Shown: positions 42,551-51,681 of the stretch, piece by piece | Layout: every line of letters begins with the position of its first letter | Position numbering within the stretch: position 1 is the first letter of the stretch | Assembly (NCBI RefSeq): GCF_009827655.1 | Contig: NZ_WTYV01000007.1 | Location: 79,813 to 143,812 of the forward strand | DNA: 64,000 nt | Direction: 5' to 3' | From: Alteraurantiacibacter buctensis | Lineage (GTDB): Bacteria > Pseudomonadota > Alphaproteobacteria > Sphingomonadales > Sphingomonadaceae | Translations under genes and position numbers: made by a program | Notes under the pieces: model-generated | The model's database searches: none | What the model saw: the letters and a program-made list of their open reading frames with translations, nothing else | What the model was told of the DNA's origin: nothing

Positions 42551-43471
42551 GTGCTCCGCAAATTCGATCTCGTGCTGAGCGCTGCCATGTGCTGCGCCGT
42601 CCTGACCTCCTGCGGCGGCGGCAACCCCACGCCCACCCCCACCGGCACCGGTACGCCCACGCCCACGCCGACCACAACGGCAACGCCGGTGGTCTACAAC
42701 TTCACCAGCGACTTCATCGTCTCCAGCGGCGGCATCTACATCTATGCCAACTTCACGCCCACCGGCGGGGCCGAGGTGTTCAGCGATGCCTCGCGGCTCA
42801 CCGGTGTTGCGGGGCTGGCCTATACTGCCTCGCCCGAGAAGGTGGTGTTCGGCTTCCCCGACCTGACCGATGACGTGACCTACCTGGGTTCGGAGCGGAC
42901 CAGCGCCACGGCCACCAGCCGCGTCTACGTGCGCGACGATACCTCGCTGTCCATCGACAAGCCGTTCACCCACACCCTGCGCGCCACTTACAAGCGGACC
43001 GATCCGTTCACCCGCAGCGGCGTGGCCGGCACCCTGCGCGGCTATCGCGTGGGCCTGTTCACCCTGCCGGTGACCGTTACCACTGCCATCGGCAGCAACC
43101 TGACCTTCAGCGGCACTCCGCAGGTGGTTGGCGGCACGTCCGGCACCACCCCGGCGGGCGCCGTCAGCAGCACGGCATCGACCTTTACCGTGGTTCCGGC
43201 AGCCAGCGCCACGGCCTCGCCCACGATTACCGGTTCGGTCGCGGTGTTCGATACGATCAGCGGCACCACCACGCAGCGGGCCAACCTGGCCTTTACCGGC
43301 ACGATCAACGCCTCGGGCGGGATTACCGGCACGATTGCCGATACCCCCAATGCCTTTACCGGGGCATTCTCGGGCGCGCTGTCGGGCGCCAACCGGGACG
43401 AGGTGGCGATCGTGTTCTCCGCCACCCACGCTGACGGCCGCAAATATGTGGGCAGCGTGATCGCAGACTGA
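42551..43471 (+). CDS. Surface lipoprotein with Thr/Pro linker and beta-rich domain
   Basis: The 306-residue product starts with GTG and has a lipobox (LTSC), a TPTPTGTGTPTPTPT linker and a Gly/Thr-rich beta domain ending in HADGRKYVGSVIAD. The C-terminal half (TGTINASGGITGTIADTPNAF and GAFSGALSG) recalls the small barrel of transferrin-binding-protein-like lipoproteins. A surface location is inferred. I recognise no close family. Confidence 0.7.
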   Translation: MLRKFDLVLSAAMCCAVLTSCGGGNPTPTPTGTGTPTPTPTTTATPVVYNFTSDFIVSSGGIYIYANFTPTGGAEVFSDASRLTGVAGLAYTASPEKVVFGFPDLTDDVTYLGSERTSATATSRVYVRDDTSLSIDKPFTHTLRATYKRTDPFTRSGVAGTLRGYRVGLFTLPVTVTTAIGSNLTFSGTPQVVGGTSGTTPAGAVSSTASTFTVVPAASATASPTITGSVAVFDTISGTTTQRANLAFTGTINASGGITGTIADTPNAFTGAFSGALSGANRDEVAIVFSATHADGRKYVGSVIAD

Positions 43472-43514
43472 CGGAGGGCCGGCGCGGGCGGCCCTTAGCT
43501 CCCGCGCTGCCCGG

Positions 43515-44048
43515 TCAGCCCTTCCACTCGCGGCGTTCCTCCGCCTGGCGGAGCACTTCATAGGCCACCTGTGCGGCCTGGAAGGCACGCGCGGCGGCTT
43601 CGTCCCCCGGGCGCACATCGGGGTGCAGTTCCTTGGCCCTCGCGCGCCAGGCCTTCTTCACGTCCTCGAAGGTGGCATCGGGATCCAGTCCCAGCACTTC
43701 CAGCGCGCGCATTTCGTCGGCGCTACGGCTGCCATCGCCGCTGCCGGCCCAGCCATAGTGCTGCGCTTCGGCATAGCCGGCATTGTCGCGCTGTTCGCTG
43801 CGGGCACGGGCCTCGGCCTCTTCCTTGTCGAGCCCCTCGAAGTAGTTCCAGCCCTTGTTGTATTCGGCGGCGTGCTTCTCGCAGAAGTACCACCGTTCGC
43901 GGCTGTTGGGGCTCTTGGGTGCGGGGCAGTTGCCGGGTTCGTTGCAGTTATGCCGGTCGCAGATGCGCACCTGCGCCGTCTCGCGGCTGCTGCCATAGCC
44001 GCGCCAGCGGGGAAAACCCCAGTCCATCGACCGTCCGGAACGGGCCAT
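43515..44048 (-). CDS. J-domain protein
   Basis: The 177-residue protein carries a C-terminal J domain (about 113-172, MRALEVLGLDPDATFEDVKK to RAKELHPDVRPGD) with the HPD tripeptide that stimulates DnaK. The N-terminal half is Cys/His-containing (ICDRHNCNEPGNCP, YFCEKH), with a possible zinc-binding arrangement. It lacks the GF and substrate domains of DnaJ. Similar stand-alone proteins occur in sphingomonads. Its client is unknown. Confidence 0.88.
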   Translation of the reverse strand: MARSGRSMDWGFPRWRGYGSSRETAQVRICDRHNCNEPGNCPAPKSPNSRERWYFCEKHAAEYNKGWNYFEGLDKEEAEARARSEQRDNAGYAEAQHYGWAGSGDGSRSADEMRALEVLGLDPDATFEDVKKAWRARAKELHPDVRPGDEAAARAFQAAQVAYEVLRQAEERREWKG

Positions 44049-44210
44049 CAGGTTAAGCTCACCGTCAACATCCTCTTCCTATAGGCAGCCCTGCGCGGCG
44101 TTGGAAGCAGGCTGGACCAAGGTCCAGCGTTACAATTGCTTACCAATGTTGCATTGCAATAAGGCTTGGCTAACCTATCTGCCCGCCAGGCATTGTACGG
44201 ACGTGAACCC

Positions 44211-44384
44211 ATGAGCAAGCAACTGGCCATTTCTGCAGCGGTTTCCGTGTTTGCCATGGTGGCCTGCGTGGTGATGGTCGGCGCCCTGGAAAGCGGAGCG
44301 GGCGCCCCGGCCCATGCCGCAGCGCCCGCCGCCGTGTCGTTCGGCGTGGAGGCCGTTGCCGGCCTCCGCACCATCGTCCAGTAA
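44211..44384 (+). CDS. Small membrane or secreted hypothetical protein
   Basis: The 57-residue product (MSKQLAISAAVSVFAMVACVV...) has one N-terminal hydrophobic segment and an Ala-rich tail. The ATG at 44211 is preferred over 44166. It is convergent with pal, with the stop codons back to back (TAATTA). No function is recognised. Confidence 0.55.
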   Translation: MSKQLAISAAVSVFAMVACVVMVGALESGAGAPAHAAAPAAVSFGVEAVAGLRTIVQ

Positions 44385-44906
44385 TTACTGCATCATCACC
44401 GTCACCGCGCGGCGGTTGCGGGCCCAGGCCTGTTCGTTGGATGCGGTAACGGCCGGGCGCTCCTCGCCATAGCTGACCACGCGCAGGCGCGCCTCGGGCA
44501 CGCCCAGGCTGACCAGGTAGTTGCGCGCGGCAGTGGCGCGGCGCTCACCCAGGGCCAGGTTGTATTCGCGCGTGCCGCGTTCGTCCGCGTGGCCTTCGAT
44601 CGTGGCGCGGGCATTAGTGTACTGCAGCATGTATTCCGCCTGGGTGCGCAGGGCTGCGGCGTCCTGGCTGTCGATGTTGTACTGGTCGGTGTCAAAGTAG
44701 ATCACGTCGCGCCCGCCCATGGCATTGGCGAAGTGGGCCTGCGACCCGGCGACGGGACCAGCCTGGGTGGGAGCCGGAGTCGGCGCCGGAGTCATCGTGG
44801 GGGCGGTGCTGGGTTGCACCGGCGGCAGAACCTCGGGCGGGTTCTTCTTGCAAGCCGCAAGAGCCAGCACGCTGCTGGCCGCGATCAGGATGGTCAGCTT
44901 TCTCAT
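44385..44906 (-). CDS. pal: Peptidoglycan-associated lipoprotein Pal
   Basis: This 173-residue outer-membrane lipoprotein binds peptidoglycan. It has a lipobox (LALAAC), a Pro-rich linker and an OmpA-type domain (YFDTDQYNIDSQDAAAL, then IEGHADERGTREYNLALGERRA and VSYGEERP). The ATG at 44906 follows a GAGGAG ribosome site; a start at 44924 would disrupt that. It is the last gene of the tol-pal operon and anchors the Tol complex at the cell division site. Confidence 0.96.
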   Translation of the reverse strand: MRKLTILIAASSVLALAACKKNPPEVLPPVQPSTAPTMTPAPTPAPTQAGPVAGSQAHFANAMGGRDVIYFDTDQYNIDSQDAAALRTQAEYMLQYTNARATIEGHADERGTREYNLALGERRATAARNYLVSLGVPEARLRVVSYGEERPAVTASNEQAWARNRRAVTVMMQ

Positions 44907-44958
44907 GGCATTCTCCTCGTTCATCTTACGGATGGGCTAACGGTGAAACGTGGCATTC

Positions 44959-46347
44959 TTACGGCAGAACGGGGCCCCAGGCCGGGTCGCTGGCGCCCAG
45001 CGGGGTGTTCAGCCGCCGCTCGTTCTCGCCGGTCAGGTCAACCTGCCAGATGGCGCTGTCCTCGTTGCCGCGGCCCGAGCGGAAGAACTGGATGATGCGG
45101 CCATTGGGCGCCCAGGTGGGCGCCTCGTCCTGCCAGCCGTTGGTCAGCGTGCGCATTCCCTGCCCGCGCGTGTCCATCACCGCGATATGGAAGTCACCCA
45201 CGATGTGGGTAAAGGCGATCTGGTCCCCGCGCGGGCTCCACTCCGGCGTGGCGCAGCGCCCGCCGAAGAAGCTGATGCGCCGCTGGTTCGATCCGTCGGC
45301 ATTCATGATGTAGCACTGCTGGGTGCCCGACTGGTCGCTCTCGAACACGATCTGGCTGCCATCGGGCGAGAACGATCCGCCCACCTCGATCGAGGGGCTG
45401 CTTGTCAGCCGCTGCGGCGTGCCGCCGGTGGCGGGAATGCGGTAGATGTCGGTATTGCCGGCAATTGCCATCGAATAGAGCAGGTAGCGCCCGTCCGGGC
45501 TCCAGCGCGGGGCAAAGGTGGGGTTGCTGCTTTCGGTCACCAGCGTCTGCCGGCCGCTGTCGATGTCATAGACATAGATGCGCGGATTGCCGTCCTGGTA
45601 GGACAGGTAGGCGATGCGGCTGTAGTCCGGCGAATAGCGCGGGGTCAGCGCGGTGGCCTGGCCATTGGTGATGAAGCGGTGGTTGGCCCCGTCGCTGTCC
45701 ATGATGGCGAGGCGCTTGATGCGGTTATCCTTGGGGCCGGTTTCGGCAATATAGGCGATGCGGCTGTCGAAAAACGGGCTTTCGCCCGACAGGCGCGAAT
45801 AGACCAGGTCAGCGCACTTGTGCGCCGCGCGCCGCCATTCGGCAGGCGTCACCACCCAGCCCTCGCGCACCAGCTCGTCCTCCAGCGCCACGTCGTAGAG
45901 ATAGCAGCCCACGGTCAGCCGCCCGTCCGGATTGGCGCGGACATAGCCGTGCACCAGCATCTCGGCGCTGCGGCCCTGCCATGTGGGCCAGGCGGGGCTG
46001 GTGATCTGGGCATAGCCCGGGCGCGGCAGGCTGTCCGGCCCCACGGGGCGGAACAGGCCGTTGTTCCGCAGGTCATTGAACACCACGCGGGCCAGTTCTA
46101 CCCCCAGCGCGCCGGTGCCCGAGGAATTGGCGGGCGTTGCTACATCGGCATTGGTGGCAAAGGCGGGGATGGCGATGCCCAGGTCGTTCCAGCTTTCCGC
46201 CGTGACGGTGACGTTGACGCCTTCCTGCGCGGTTTCCACCGTAGCCAGCTCCTCCCCCGGCAGGGTCAGCGTCTGGGCCGCTGCCGGCAGCGCCAGCAGC
46301 GGGCCGAGGACGCAAGAGAGCGTTGCGAGGGTCGATCTGATCGTCAT
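44959..46347 (-). CDS. tolB: Tol-Pal system beta-propeller protein TolB
   Basis: This 462-residue periplasmic protein has a signal peptide (LLALPAAAQT), an N-terminal alpha/beta domain and a C-terminal WD/PD40 propeller with repeats such as LTPRYSPDYSRIAYLSYQDG, FAPRWSPDGRYLLYS and EVGGSFSPDGSQIVFESD. It bridges TolA and Pal. Its start overlaps the tolA stop (ATGA). The length is typical. Confidence 0.97.
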   Translation of the reverse strand: MTIRSTLATLSCVLGPLLALPAAAQTLTLPGEELATVETAQEGVNVTVTAESWNDLGIAIPAFATNADVATPANSSGTGALGVELARVVFNDLRNNGLFRPVGPDSLPRPGYAQITSPAWPTWQGRSAEMLVHGYVRANPDGRLTVGCYLYDVALEDELVREGWVVTPAEWRRAAHKCADLVYSRLSGESPFFDSRIAYIAETGPKDNRIKRLAIMDSDGANHRFITNGQATALTPRYSPDYSRIAYLSYQDGNPRIYVYDIDSGRQTLVTESSNPTFAPRWSPDGRYLLYSMAIAGNTDIYRIPATGGTPQRLTSSPSIEVGGSFSPDGSQIVFESDQSGTQQCYIMNADGSNQRRISFFGGRCATPEWSPRGDQIAFTHIVGDFHIAVMDTRGQGMRTLTNGWQDEAPTWAPNGRIIQFFRSGRGNEDSAIWQVDLTGENERRLNTPLGASDPAWGPVLP

Positions 46348-47240
46348 TGGGCCAGCCTGTTGTCAAAGTTGGACGTCACTACCCGCCAGCCGCTGTAATA
46401 GCGCTCGGGCAGGTCGAAAGGAGCCGCCAGCCGCACGGCGCGGATGGCCTGTTCCTGGTGCCGGGGCACCTGGAGCCGGTTGGATTCGTTCTGCCCGGTC
46501 GTGCGCACCACTTCCGGCGCGCCATCCAGCGAACCATCCGGATTGAGGCGGAAGCGCACCACGGTCACCAGCCGGTCGACATCGACACCCGATGGCGGGT
46601 TCCAGTGCGGCTTCAGTTGCCGGATGATGGCAGCTGCGATGCTGGCCTGCTGCGCGGCGCTGGGCCGGTCTGCCGCCTGCCCCTGCGCGCCGGTGGCATC
46701 GCTGGTGCCGTCGAGGAAGTTCTCGTTGATCCGGCTGCCGCCTGCCCGCGTGGCAGTTGCCGCCGGGGCGGGTGTGGCTGCCTGGCTGCGTCCCGTGGCC
46801 GTGGGCGCGGGGGTCGGCCGGGCGGAGCGCGAGGGCGACGGGGCCGGCGTTGGCCGCGCGCTGGGGGTGGCCGTGGGCGCGGGCGTGGGCCGCCGCGTGG
46901 CGGCCGGCGCGGGCGTGCGGGTGACGCGCGGAGTGGGCCGCGCCGTGGGCCTGACCGCTGGGGGCGGCGGAGGCGGTGGCGGCGGAGGGGCCGCGGCGGG
47001 TGGCTCGGGCAGCGGGGCCAGGTCAGGCGCCATGGCAGCGGCGGGATCGGCCGAGGGATTGGGCGCGGTGCTGTCCAGCGCCACGTCCTGCGCCAAACTC
47101 ACCGTGATCCGTTCCGGCGGGATCACCGGCACCGGATCGGGCCGCTGGGTCACCAGCACCCAGGCCAGCGCCACGTGCGCCGCGCCTGCCAGCAGCAGGC
47201 CGACCGTTTCCTCGCGCGTAAGGGCTGCCGTTTCGGCCAT
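46344..47240 (-). CDS. tolA: TolA-like energy transducer
   Basis: This 298-residue protein has one N-terminal membrane helix (VGLLLAGAAHVALAWVLV), a long Pro/Ala/Arg/Thr-rich periplasmic linker (about 65-170) in place of the Lys/Glu helix of enteric TolA, and a TonB/TolA-like C-terminal domain (IAAAIIRQLKPHWNPPSGVD, then VRFRLNPDGSLDG). It relays force from TolQR to TolB/Pal. The assignment rests on operon position and domain order. Confidence 0.9.
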   Translation of the reverse strand: MAETAALTREETVGLLLAGAAHVALAWVLVTQRPDPVPVIPPERITVSLAQDVALDSTAPNPSADPAAAMAPDLAPLPEPPAAAPPPPPPPPPPAVRPTARPTPRVTRTPAPAATRRPTPAPTATPSARPTPAPSPSRSARPTPAPTATGRSQAATPAPAATATRAGGSRINENFLDGTSDATGAQGQAADRPSAAQQASIAAAIIRQLKPHWNPPSGVDVDRLVTVVRFRLNPDGSLDGAPEVVRTTGQNESNRLQVPRHQEQAIRAVRLAAPFDLPERYYSGWRVVTSNFDNRLAQ

Positions 47241-47249
47241 GGGATTTGG

Positions 47250-47699
47250 CTATGGCTCCTGCGATGAACCGTTACTGACCATCGAAATGCGGGTGAAGCC
47301 GGCGCGGTTGATCTCGCCCAGCACCGCCATGATGCGCCCGTAATCGAGCGTCCGATCGGCCCGCAGCACCACCACCGGCGGCTCGCTGCCGGCGTTGCGG
47401 GCGGCCTGTTCCAGCGCATTGGCCAGCCCGCCTTCGGGCACGGGGGCATCGTCCAGGAACACCGCGCCCTGCCCGTCCAGCGCCACGGTCAGTTCGTCCG
47501 GGTCCTGGTCCAGCGCCTCGGCGCGGCTGTCCGGCAGGTCCAGCGGCACCCCGCTGGTCAGCAGCGGCGCAGTGACCATGAAAATGATCAGCAGCACCAG
47601 CATCACGTCTACGAACGGGGTGACGTTGATGTCCGCCATCCGCGCCCGGCGTTGCGAGCGGCCACGGCGGCGGCCGGAAGAGGCGACGTTCATCGCCAT
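47250..47699 (-). CDS. tolR: TolR, ExbD/TolR-family biopolymer transport protein
   Basis: The 149-residue protein has an N-terminal basic stretch, the family's membrane helix with the key Asp (INVTPFVDVMLVLLIIFMV) and a periplasmic domain (GVPLDLPDSRAEAL to VLRADRTLDYGRIMAVLGEI). It forms the proton channel with TolQ. Only one base separates it from tolQ. Confidence 0.96.
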   Translation of the reverse strand: MAMNVASSGRRRGRSQRRARMADINVTPFVDVMLVLLIIFMVTAPLLTSGVPLDLPDSRAEALDQDPDELTVALDGQGAVFLDDAPVPEGGLANALEQAARNAGSEPPVVVLRADRTLDYGRIMAVLGEINRAGFTRISMVSNGSSQEP

Positions 47700-47700
47700 G

Positions 47701-48414
47701 TCAGCCGCGCTCCATCTCGCGGCTCACCTGCGCGTGGACGCGGTCGGCAAAGCGCTGCAGGCGGGCTTCAAACGTGTCTACCGCACCCGAGAAGCGGTTG
47801 TACGCGATCACGGCCGGGATGGCGGCGAACAGGCCGATGGCGGTGGCGAACAGCGCCTCCGAAATGCCCGGTGCCACCACGGCCAGCGATGAATTGTTCT
47901 GCTGCCCGATCTGGAAAAAGCTGTTCATGATGCCCCAGACGGTGCCGAACAGGCCCACGAAGGGAGCCACGGCACCCGTGGTGGCCAGGAAGCCCAGCCG
48001 CGCCGCCAGGGCATCGGCCTCGGTCGCCACCTGCCCTTCCATCGCCTGGCCGATGCGGTCCAGCGCCTGGGCCGGGTTTTTCAGGCCGGTGCGGGTGGAC
48101 TTGCGGAATTCGGTCAGCCCCGCCGCCGCCACGCGGCCCGAGGGGTTATCGGCCTTGCCGCGGCTGATCATGGCTTCGGGATCGTCATGCTCCCAGAAGG
48201 CCTGCTCGAAAGCGGTGCTGGCGCGCCGCACGCTGGCCATGCGCATGGTGAAGGATACGATGATGGTCCACACCCACACCGATGCCAGCAGCAGGCCGAC
48301 CATCACCGTCTGCACCACGATATCGGCATCCAGGAACAGCTCCAGCGGGTTAAGGCCCGTGGGGGCGATGGGTTCCCCGGTAGCAAGGGCAAGCTGGTCA
48401 AGCAGGGTCATCAA
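47701..48414 (-). CDS. tolQ: TolQ, MotA/TolQ/ExbB proton-channel protein
   Basis: The 237-residue protein has three membrane helices (VMVGLLLASVWVWTIIV near 39-55; FLATTGAVAPFVGLFGTVWGIM; ISEALFATAIGLFAAIPAVIAY). The conserved GLFGTVWGIMNSF loop is intact. With TolR it uses the proton gradient to drive TolA. It follows ybgC by 10 nt. Confidence 0.97.
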   Translation of the reverse strand: MMTLLDQLALATGEPIAPTGLNPLELFLDADIVVQTVMVGLLLASVWVWTIIVSFTMRMASVRRASTAFEQAFWEHDDPEAMISRGKADNPSGRVAAAGLTEFRKSTRTGLKNPAQALDRIGQAMEGQVATEADALAARLGFLATTGAVAPFVGLFGTVWGIMNSFFQIGQQNNSSLAVVAPGISEALFATAIGLFAAIPAVIAYNRFSGAVDTFEARLQRFADRVHAQVSREMERG

Positions 48415-48424
48415 TTATCCTTCG

Positions 48425-48877
48425 TCACGAAGCGGGCTGGTAGAAGCGGGCAAAGGCGTCACGCCAGGCTTCCGGCTGGCGGCGGGGGCGGCCGTCGGGG
48501 GCAATGAAGCCAACCCTTATGGCCAGTTCCACCAGCAAGTCATCCCCTCTGAACACCTGTTGCGCCAAACGGACACTGGCGGCGCGCAGTTCCACACAGT
48601 GCGTTTGAACGTGCAATGAATCGTCCAGGAAGGCGGGGCGCAGGTAGCGCAAATTGGCCTCGGCCACGGCGTAATGCCCCTCGCCCGCCTCGCTGGCGGC
48701 GCGCTGGTCGATCCCCAGCAGGCGCAGCAGGCTGGAGCGGGCGCGCTCGCAATATTTCAGGTAGTTGGCGTGATAGACCAGGCCGGAAAGGTCGGTATCC
48801 TCGTAATAGATGCGTAAGCCGAAGTGGTGCACCTGCCCCACGAACCACCCGTCACCGATTGCCTGTGCCTCAGCCAT
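48425..48877 (-). CDS. ybgC: YbgC-type acyl-CoA thioesterase (Tol-Pal associated)
   Basis: The 150-residue hotdog-fold thioesterase shows YYEDTDLSGLVYHANYLKYCERAR, with the conserved Asp in DTDLSG and the following YHANY. It opens the tol-pal operon, the usual order. YbgC enzymes hydrolyse short or long acyl-CoAs; the role in the Tol system is not understood. Confidence 0.95.
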   Translation of the reverse strand: MAEAQAIGDGWFVGQVHHFGLRIYYEDTDLSGLVYHANYLKYCERARSSLLRLLGIDQRAASEAGEGHYAVAEANLRYLRPAFLDDSLHVQTHCVELRAASVRLAQQVFRGDDLLVELAIRVGFIAPDGRPRRQPEAWRDAFARFYQPAS

Positions 48878-48949
48878 AGTGCCGCAGACCTTAGCGGGGG
48901 GCGGACTCGCGGGGCAACCCCCCCAGAGGCAAAAGGCCGTGCGCAGGCG

Positions 48950-49327
48950 CTAGCCCGCGATCATCCGCCCCAGCGGCTGCCCGCCGAACAGGTGGACATG
49001 CAGGTGCGGCACTTCCTGCCCGCCGTGGTGGCCCACGTTGGCCAACAGGCGATAGCCGGGCGCGACCAGGCCAAGCTCGCGCGCCACCGTGCCCACGGCG
49101 CGCACGAACCCGGCGATTTCCTCGGCCGGGGCGCGCAGCGAGAAATCGTCCCACGAGACATAGGCCCCCCTGGGTATCACCAGCACGTGGACCTTGGCCT
49201 GCGGGGCAATGTCATGGAAGGCCAGCGCCCAGTCATCCTCGTAGATCTTGCTGCAGGGGATCTCCCCGCGCAGGATTTTGGCGAAGATGTTGTTCGGATC
49301 GTAAGCGGCGGCGGGATCGATGGTCAT
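48950..49327 (-). CDS. HIT-family protein (HINT-like)
   Basis: This 125-residue nucleotide-binding protein has the histidine triad HLHVHLF near the C-terminus and FAKILRGEIPCSKIYEDD at the N-terminus, as in HINT-type purine phosphoramidases. It starts inside the hisE stop (ATGA) and is the last gene of the his cluster. A HIT gene after hisE is common in alphaproteobacteria. Confidence 0.95.
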   Translation of the reverse strand: MTIDPAAAYDPNNIFAKILRGEIPCSKIYEDDWALAFHDIAPQAKVHVLVIPRGAYVSWDDFSLRAPAEEIAGFVRAVGTVARELGLVAPGYRLLANVGHHGGQEVPHLHVHLFGGQPLGRMIAG

Positions 49328-49635
49328 GTGCGGCTGGCCTTCTCCACCAGGCCCGAAGTGCCCTCGCGCCGGGCCAGCTCGGCCCGCACATCGGCCAACG
49401 ACAGGCCGCGGGCCTGCAGGGCAACCAGCAGGTGGAACAGGATATCCGCCGCCTCGCCCACCAGCTCCTCGTCGCTGCCGGAAAGCAGGGCCACGGCGGC
49501 CTCCACGCCTTCCTCGCCCAGCTTGCGGGCGATCACCGGCAGGCCACGGGCATAGAGACTGGAGGTATAGCTGCTGTCCGGCGCGGCGGTGCGGCGCGCG
49601 GCGATTACGGCTTCGAGCTGGTCGAGTGTGTCCAT
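49324..49635 (-). CDS. hisE: Phosphoribosyl-ATP pyrophosphatase HisE
   Basis: This 103-residue enzyme performs step 2 of histidine synthesis (PR-ATP to PR-AMP). Family motifs are SSYTSSLYARGLPVIARKLG, EEGVEAAVALL and the metal-binding ELVGEAADILFHLLVALQARG. It is a separate protein here, not fused to HisI. Confidence 0.96.
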   Translation of the reverse strand: MDTLDQLEAVIAARRTAAPDSSYTSSLYARGLPVIARKLGEEGVEAAVALLSGSDEELVGEAADILFHLLVALQARGLSLADVRAELARREGTSGLVEKASRT

Positions 49636-49666
49636 CTGCGCGGCATGGGCAGACCGCGCGGAGTCG

Positions 49667-49864
49667 TCAAGACTTGTCGGGCTTGTCGGACTTGCGGCGC
49701 GACAGGCGGCGGCCCAGCATGACGCCGGCCAGGCCCAGCGCGAACAGGGTGATGGTGTTGGCCTCGGGCACCTGCGCGCTGTCGGCGGCTGCCACGGGCG
49801 CGGCGAAGATCACCAGCGAGGACAGGAAGACGATGAGGAACCGGAATGCCATGGGAAAATCCAT
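49667..49864 (-). CDS. Tiny PEP-CTERM-like protein
   Basis: The 65-residue product has a signal peptide (FLIVFLSSLVIFAAPVAAA) and, almost directly after it, a PEP-CTERM-type sorting tail: VPEANTITLFALGLAGVMLG followed by RRLSRRK. There is essentially no mature domain between them (about 10 residues). I use the ATG at 49864; 49852 is also possible. It lies between hisF and hisE. The export and sorting roles are inferred from the motif alone. Confidence 0.7.
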   Translation of the reverse strand: MDFPMAFRFLIVFLSSLVIFAAPVAAADSAQVPEANTITLFALGLAGVMLGRRLSRRKSDKPDKS

Positions 49865-49937
49865 GCCGCCCGCCCGGTGATTCCCGCAATGGTGAACCTG
49901 TGACCGTCCCGCAGCGGGACTATTTGAAATTAAAGGA

Positions 49938-50696
49938 TTAGCCGCGCGCGGGCAGGCCGGCGGCGCGCAGGGCGGCGTGCGCTTCGGCAATTGAATGGGT
50001 ACCGAAATGGAAGATGCTGGCGGCCAGCACGGCGCTGGCATGGCCTTCCTTCACGCCTGCCACCAGATGGTCGAGGTTACCCACCCCGCCGCTGGCGATC
50101 ACCGGCACGCTGACGGCATCGGCAATGGTGCGCGTCAGCTTCAGGTCATAGCCCTTCTGCGTGCCGTCCCCGTCCATACTGGTTACCAGCAGTTCGCCGG
50201 CGCCCAGGTTCGCCAGCCTGATGGCGTGCTCCACCGCGTCAATCCCGGTAGCGCGGCGGCCGCCGTGGGTGAAGATTTCCCAGTGGTCATGCACCCAGCG
50301 CGCATCCACCGATGCGACCACGCACTGGCTGCCCATCTTCTCGGCAATGTCGGTGACAACTTCCGGGCGGCTGACCGCGGCGGAGTTAACCGCCACCTTG
50401 TCCGCGCCCGCCAGCAGCAGCGCGCGGGCATCCTCCACCGTGCGGACCCCGCCACCCACGGTCAGCGGCATGAAGCACACTTCCGCCGTACGCCGCACGA
50501 TATCGAGCAGGGTGCCGCGCCCTTCGTGGCTGGCGGAAATGTCGAGGAAGCACAGCTCGTCCGCGCCCGCCGCGTCATAGGCCTGCGCCTGCTCCACCGG
50601 ATCACCGGCATCGCGCAGGTCGACGAAGTTGACGCCCTTGACCACGCGCCCATCGCGCACGTCGAGACAGGGGATGACGCGGATGCGAACGGTCAT
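49938..50696 (-). CDS. hisF: Imidazole glycerol phosphate synthase, cyclase subunit HisF
   Basis: This 252-residue TIM-barrel enzyme makes IGP and AICAR with HisH. It carries [20 protein letters not shown] with catalytic Asp11, [29 protein letters not shown] and [20 protein letters not shown] with the second catalytic Asp. The start overlaps the preceding small gene (ATGA). Confidence 0.98.
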   Translation of the reverse strand: MTVRIRVIPCLDVRDGRVVKGVNFVDLRDAGDPVEQAQAYDAAGADELCFLDISASHEGRGTLLDIVRRTAEVCFMPLTVGGGVRTVEDARALLLAGADKVAVNSAAVSRPEVVTDIAEKMGSQCVVASVDARWVHDHWEIFTHGGRRATGIDAVEHAIRLANLGAGELLVTSMDGDGTQKGYDLKLTRTIADAVSVPVIASGGVGNLDHLVAGVKEGHASAVLAASIFHFGTHSIAEAHAALRAAGLPARG

Positions 50697-50923
50697 TGGA
50701 TTATCGCCACCAAAGCGCCGACGAAATAGAGCAGCACCGCCAGCAGACCGGCAACTTCGAGCGCCAACATCAGCCAGAAGCCGACAGGGGCTTCATTTAA
50801 TTCGTAGGTGAAGCGTCCCATTCCCGCCGTCCTTTGGCGCAAAGCACAATTTACGACTTTGCACTGTCCGAAAAGCAGCGCGCCAACAATCACAGCATAA
50901 AAGAGACCGATGAGCTCCATCAT
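50693..50923 (-). CDS. Small hypothetical membrane protein in the his cluster
   Basis: The 76-residue product has two hydrophobic helices ([16 protein letters not shown] and [20 protein letters not shown]) separated by a basic, Cys-containing loop. Four-base overlaps join it to hisA upstream and hisF downstream, so it is co-translated. Its sequence is slightly AT-richer. The function is unknown. Confidence 0.7.
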   Translation of the reverse strand: MMELIGLFYAVIVGALLFGQCKVVNCALRQRTAGMGRFTYELNEAPVGFWLMLALEVAGLLAVLLYFVGALVAIIQ

Positions 50924-51645
50924 CGCGCCGCCATCGCAATCGCCGTCGCCAGGTCCAGCTTGCCTTCGTAAATCGCGCGGCCCGTAATCACGCCCTCGAT
51001 CCCGTCGACCGAGTGCAGCGCCAGCAGGCGGATATCGTCGAGGCCCTTGACCCCTCCGCTCGCAATCACCGGAATGTCCACCCGGCGGGCGAGGTCCACC
51101 GTCGCCTCGATATTCGCGCCCTTCAGCAGGCCATCGCGGCCGATGTCGGTGAAGAGGAGGCTGGCCACCCCGGCATCCTCGAACCGGCGGGCAAGGTCGA
51201 CCACCGGCACATCGGACACCTCGGCCCAGCCTTCGGTGGCGACCATTCCGTCCTTCGCGTCCACCGCGACGACGATGCCGCCGGGAAATTCCTTCGCCAT
51301 GTCCTTGACGAATTCCGGGTCCTTCAGGGCCGCGCTGCCCATCACCACGCGGGCCACGCCAAGGTCGAACCAGCCTGCCACCGCCTCGCGCGTGCGGATG
51401 CCGCCGCCAAGCTGCACGTAGCCGGGGAAAGCGGCGAGGATAGCCTCTACCGCCTCGCGGTTCTCGGCCCGTCCGGCGAAGCTCCCGTCAAGGTCCACCA
51501 CGTGCAGGTGCTCGGCCCCGGCCTCGGCAAAGATCAGCGCCTGCGCGGCGGGGTTGTCACCATAGACGGTGGCGCGGGCCATGTCGCCTTCGGCCAGGCG
51601 CACCACCTGGCCCCCTTTCAGGTCGATTGCGGGAAATACGATCAT
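50920..51645 (-). CDS. hisA: HisA, ProFAR isomerase
   Basis: The 241-residue TIM barrel isomerises ProFAR to PRFAR. It has FPAIDLKGGQVVRLAEGDM with the catalytic Asp, VQLGGGIRT, VVAVDAKDGMVATEGW and TDIGRDGLLKGANIEATVDL. The length is normal. It precedes the small membrane gene and hisF. Confidence 0.98.
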   Translation of the reverse strand: MIVFPAIDLKGGQVVRLAEGDMARATVYGDNPAAQALIFAEAGAEHLHVVDLDGSFAGRAENREAVEAILAAFPGYVQLGGGIRTREAVAGWFDLGVARVVMGSAALKDPEFVKDMAKEFPGGIVVAVDAKDGMVATEGWAEVSDVPVVDLARRFEDAGVASLLFTDIGRDGLLKGANIEATVDLARRVDIPVIASGGVKGLDDIRLLALHSVDGIEGVITGRAIYEGKLDLATAIAMAAR

Positions 51646-51681
51646 GGCCGCGCGCCTAGCAGCAGTCCCGCCACATTTCCA

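Noticed and set aside
46860..46990. A repeat or gene fragment in the Pro/Arg/Thr-rich centre of tolA
   Set aside because: It is the normal low-complexity periplasmic linker of a TolA-like protein.
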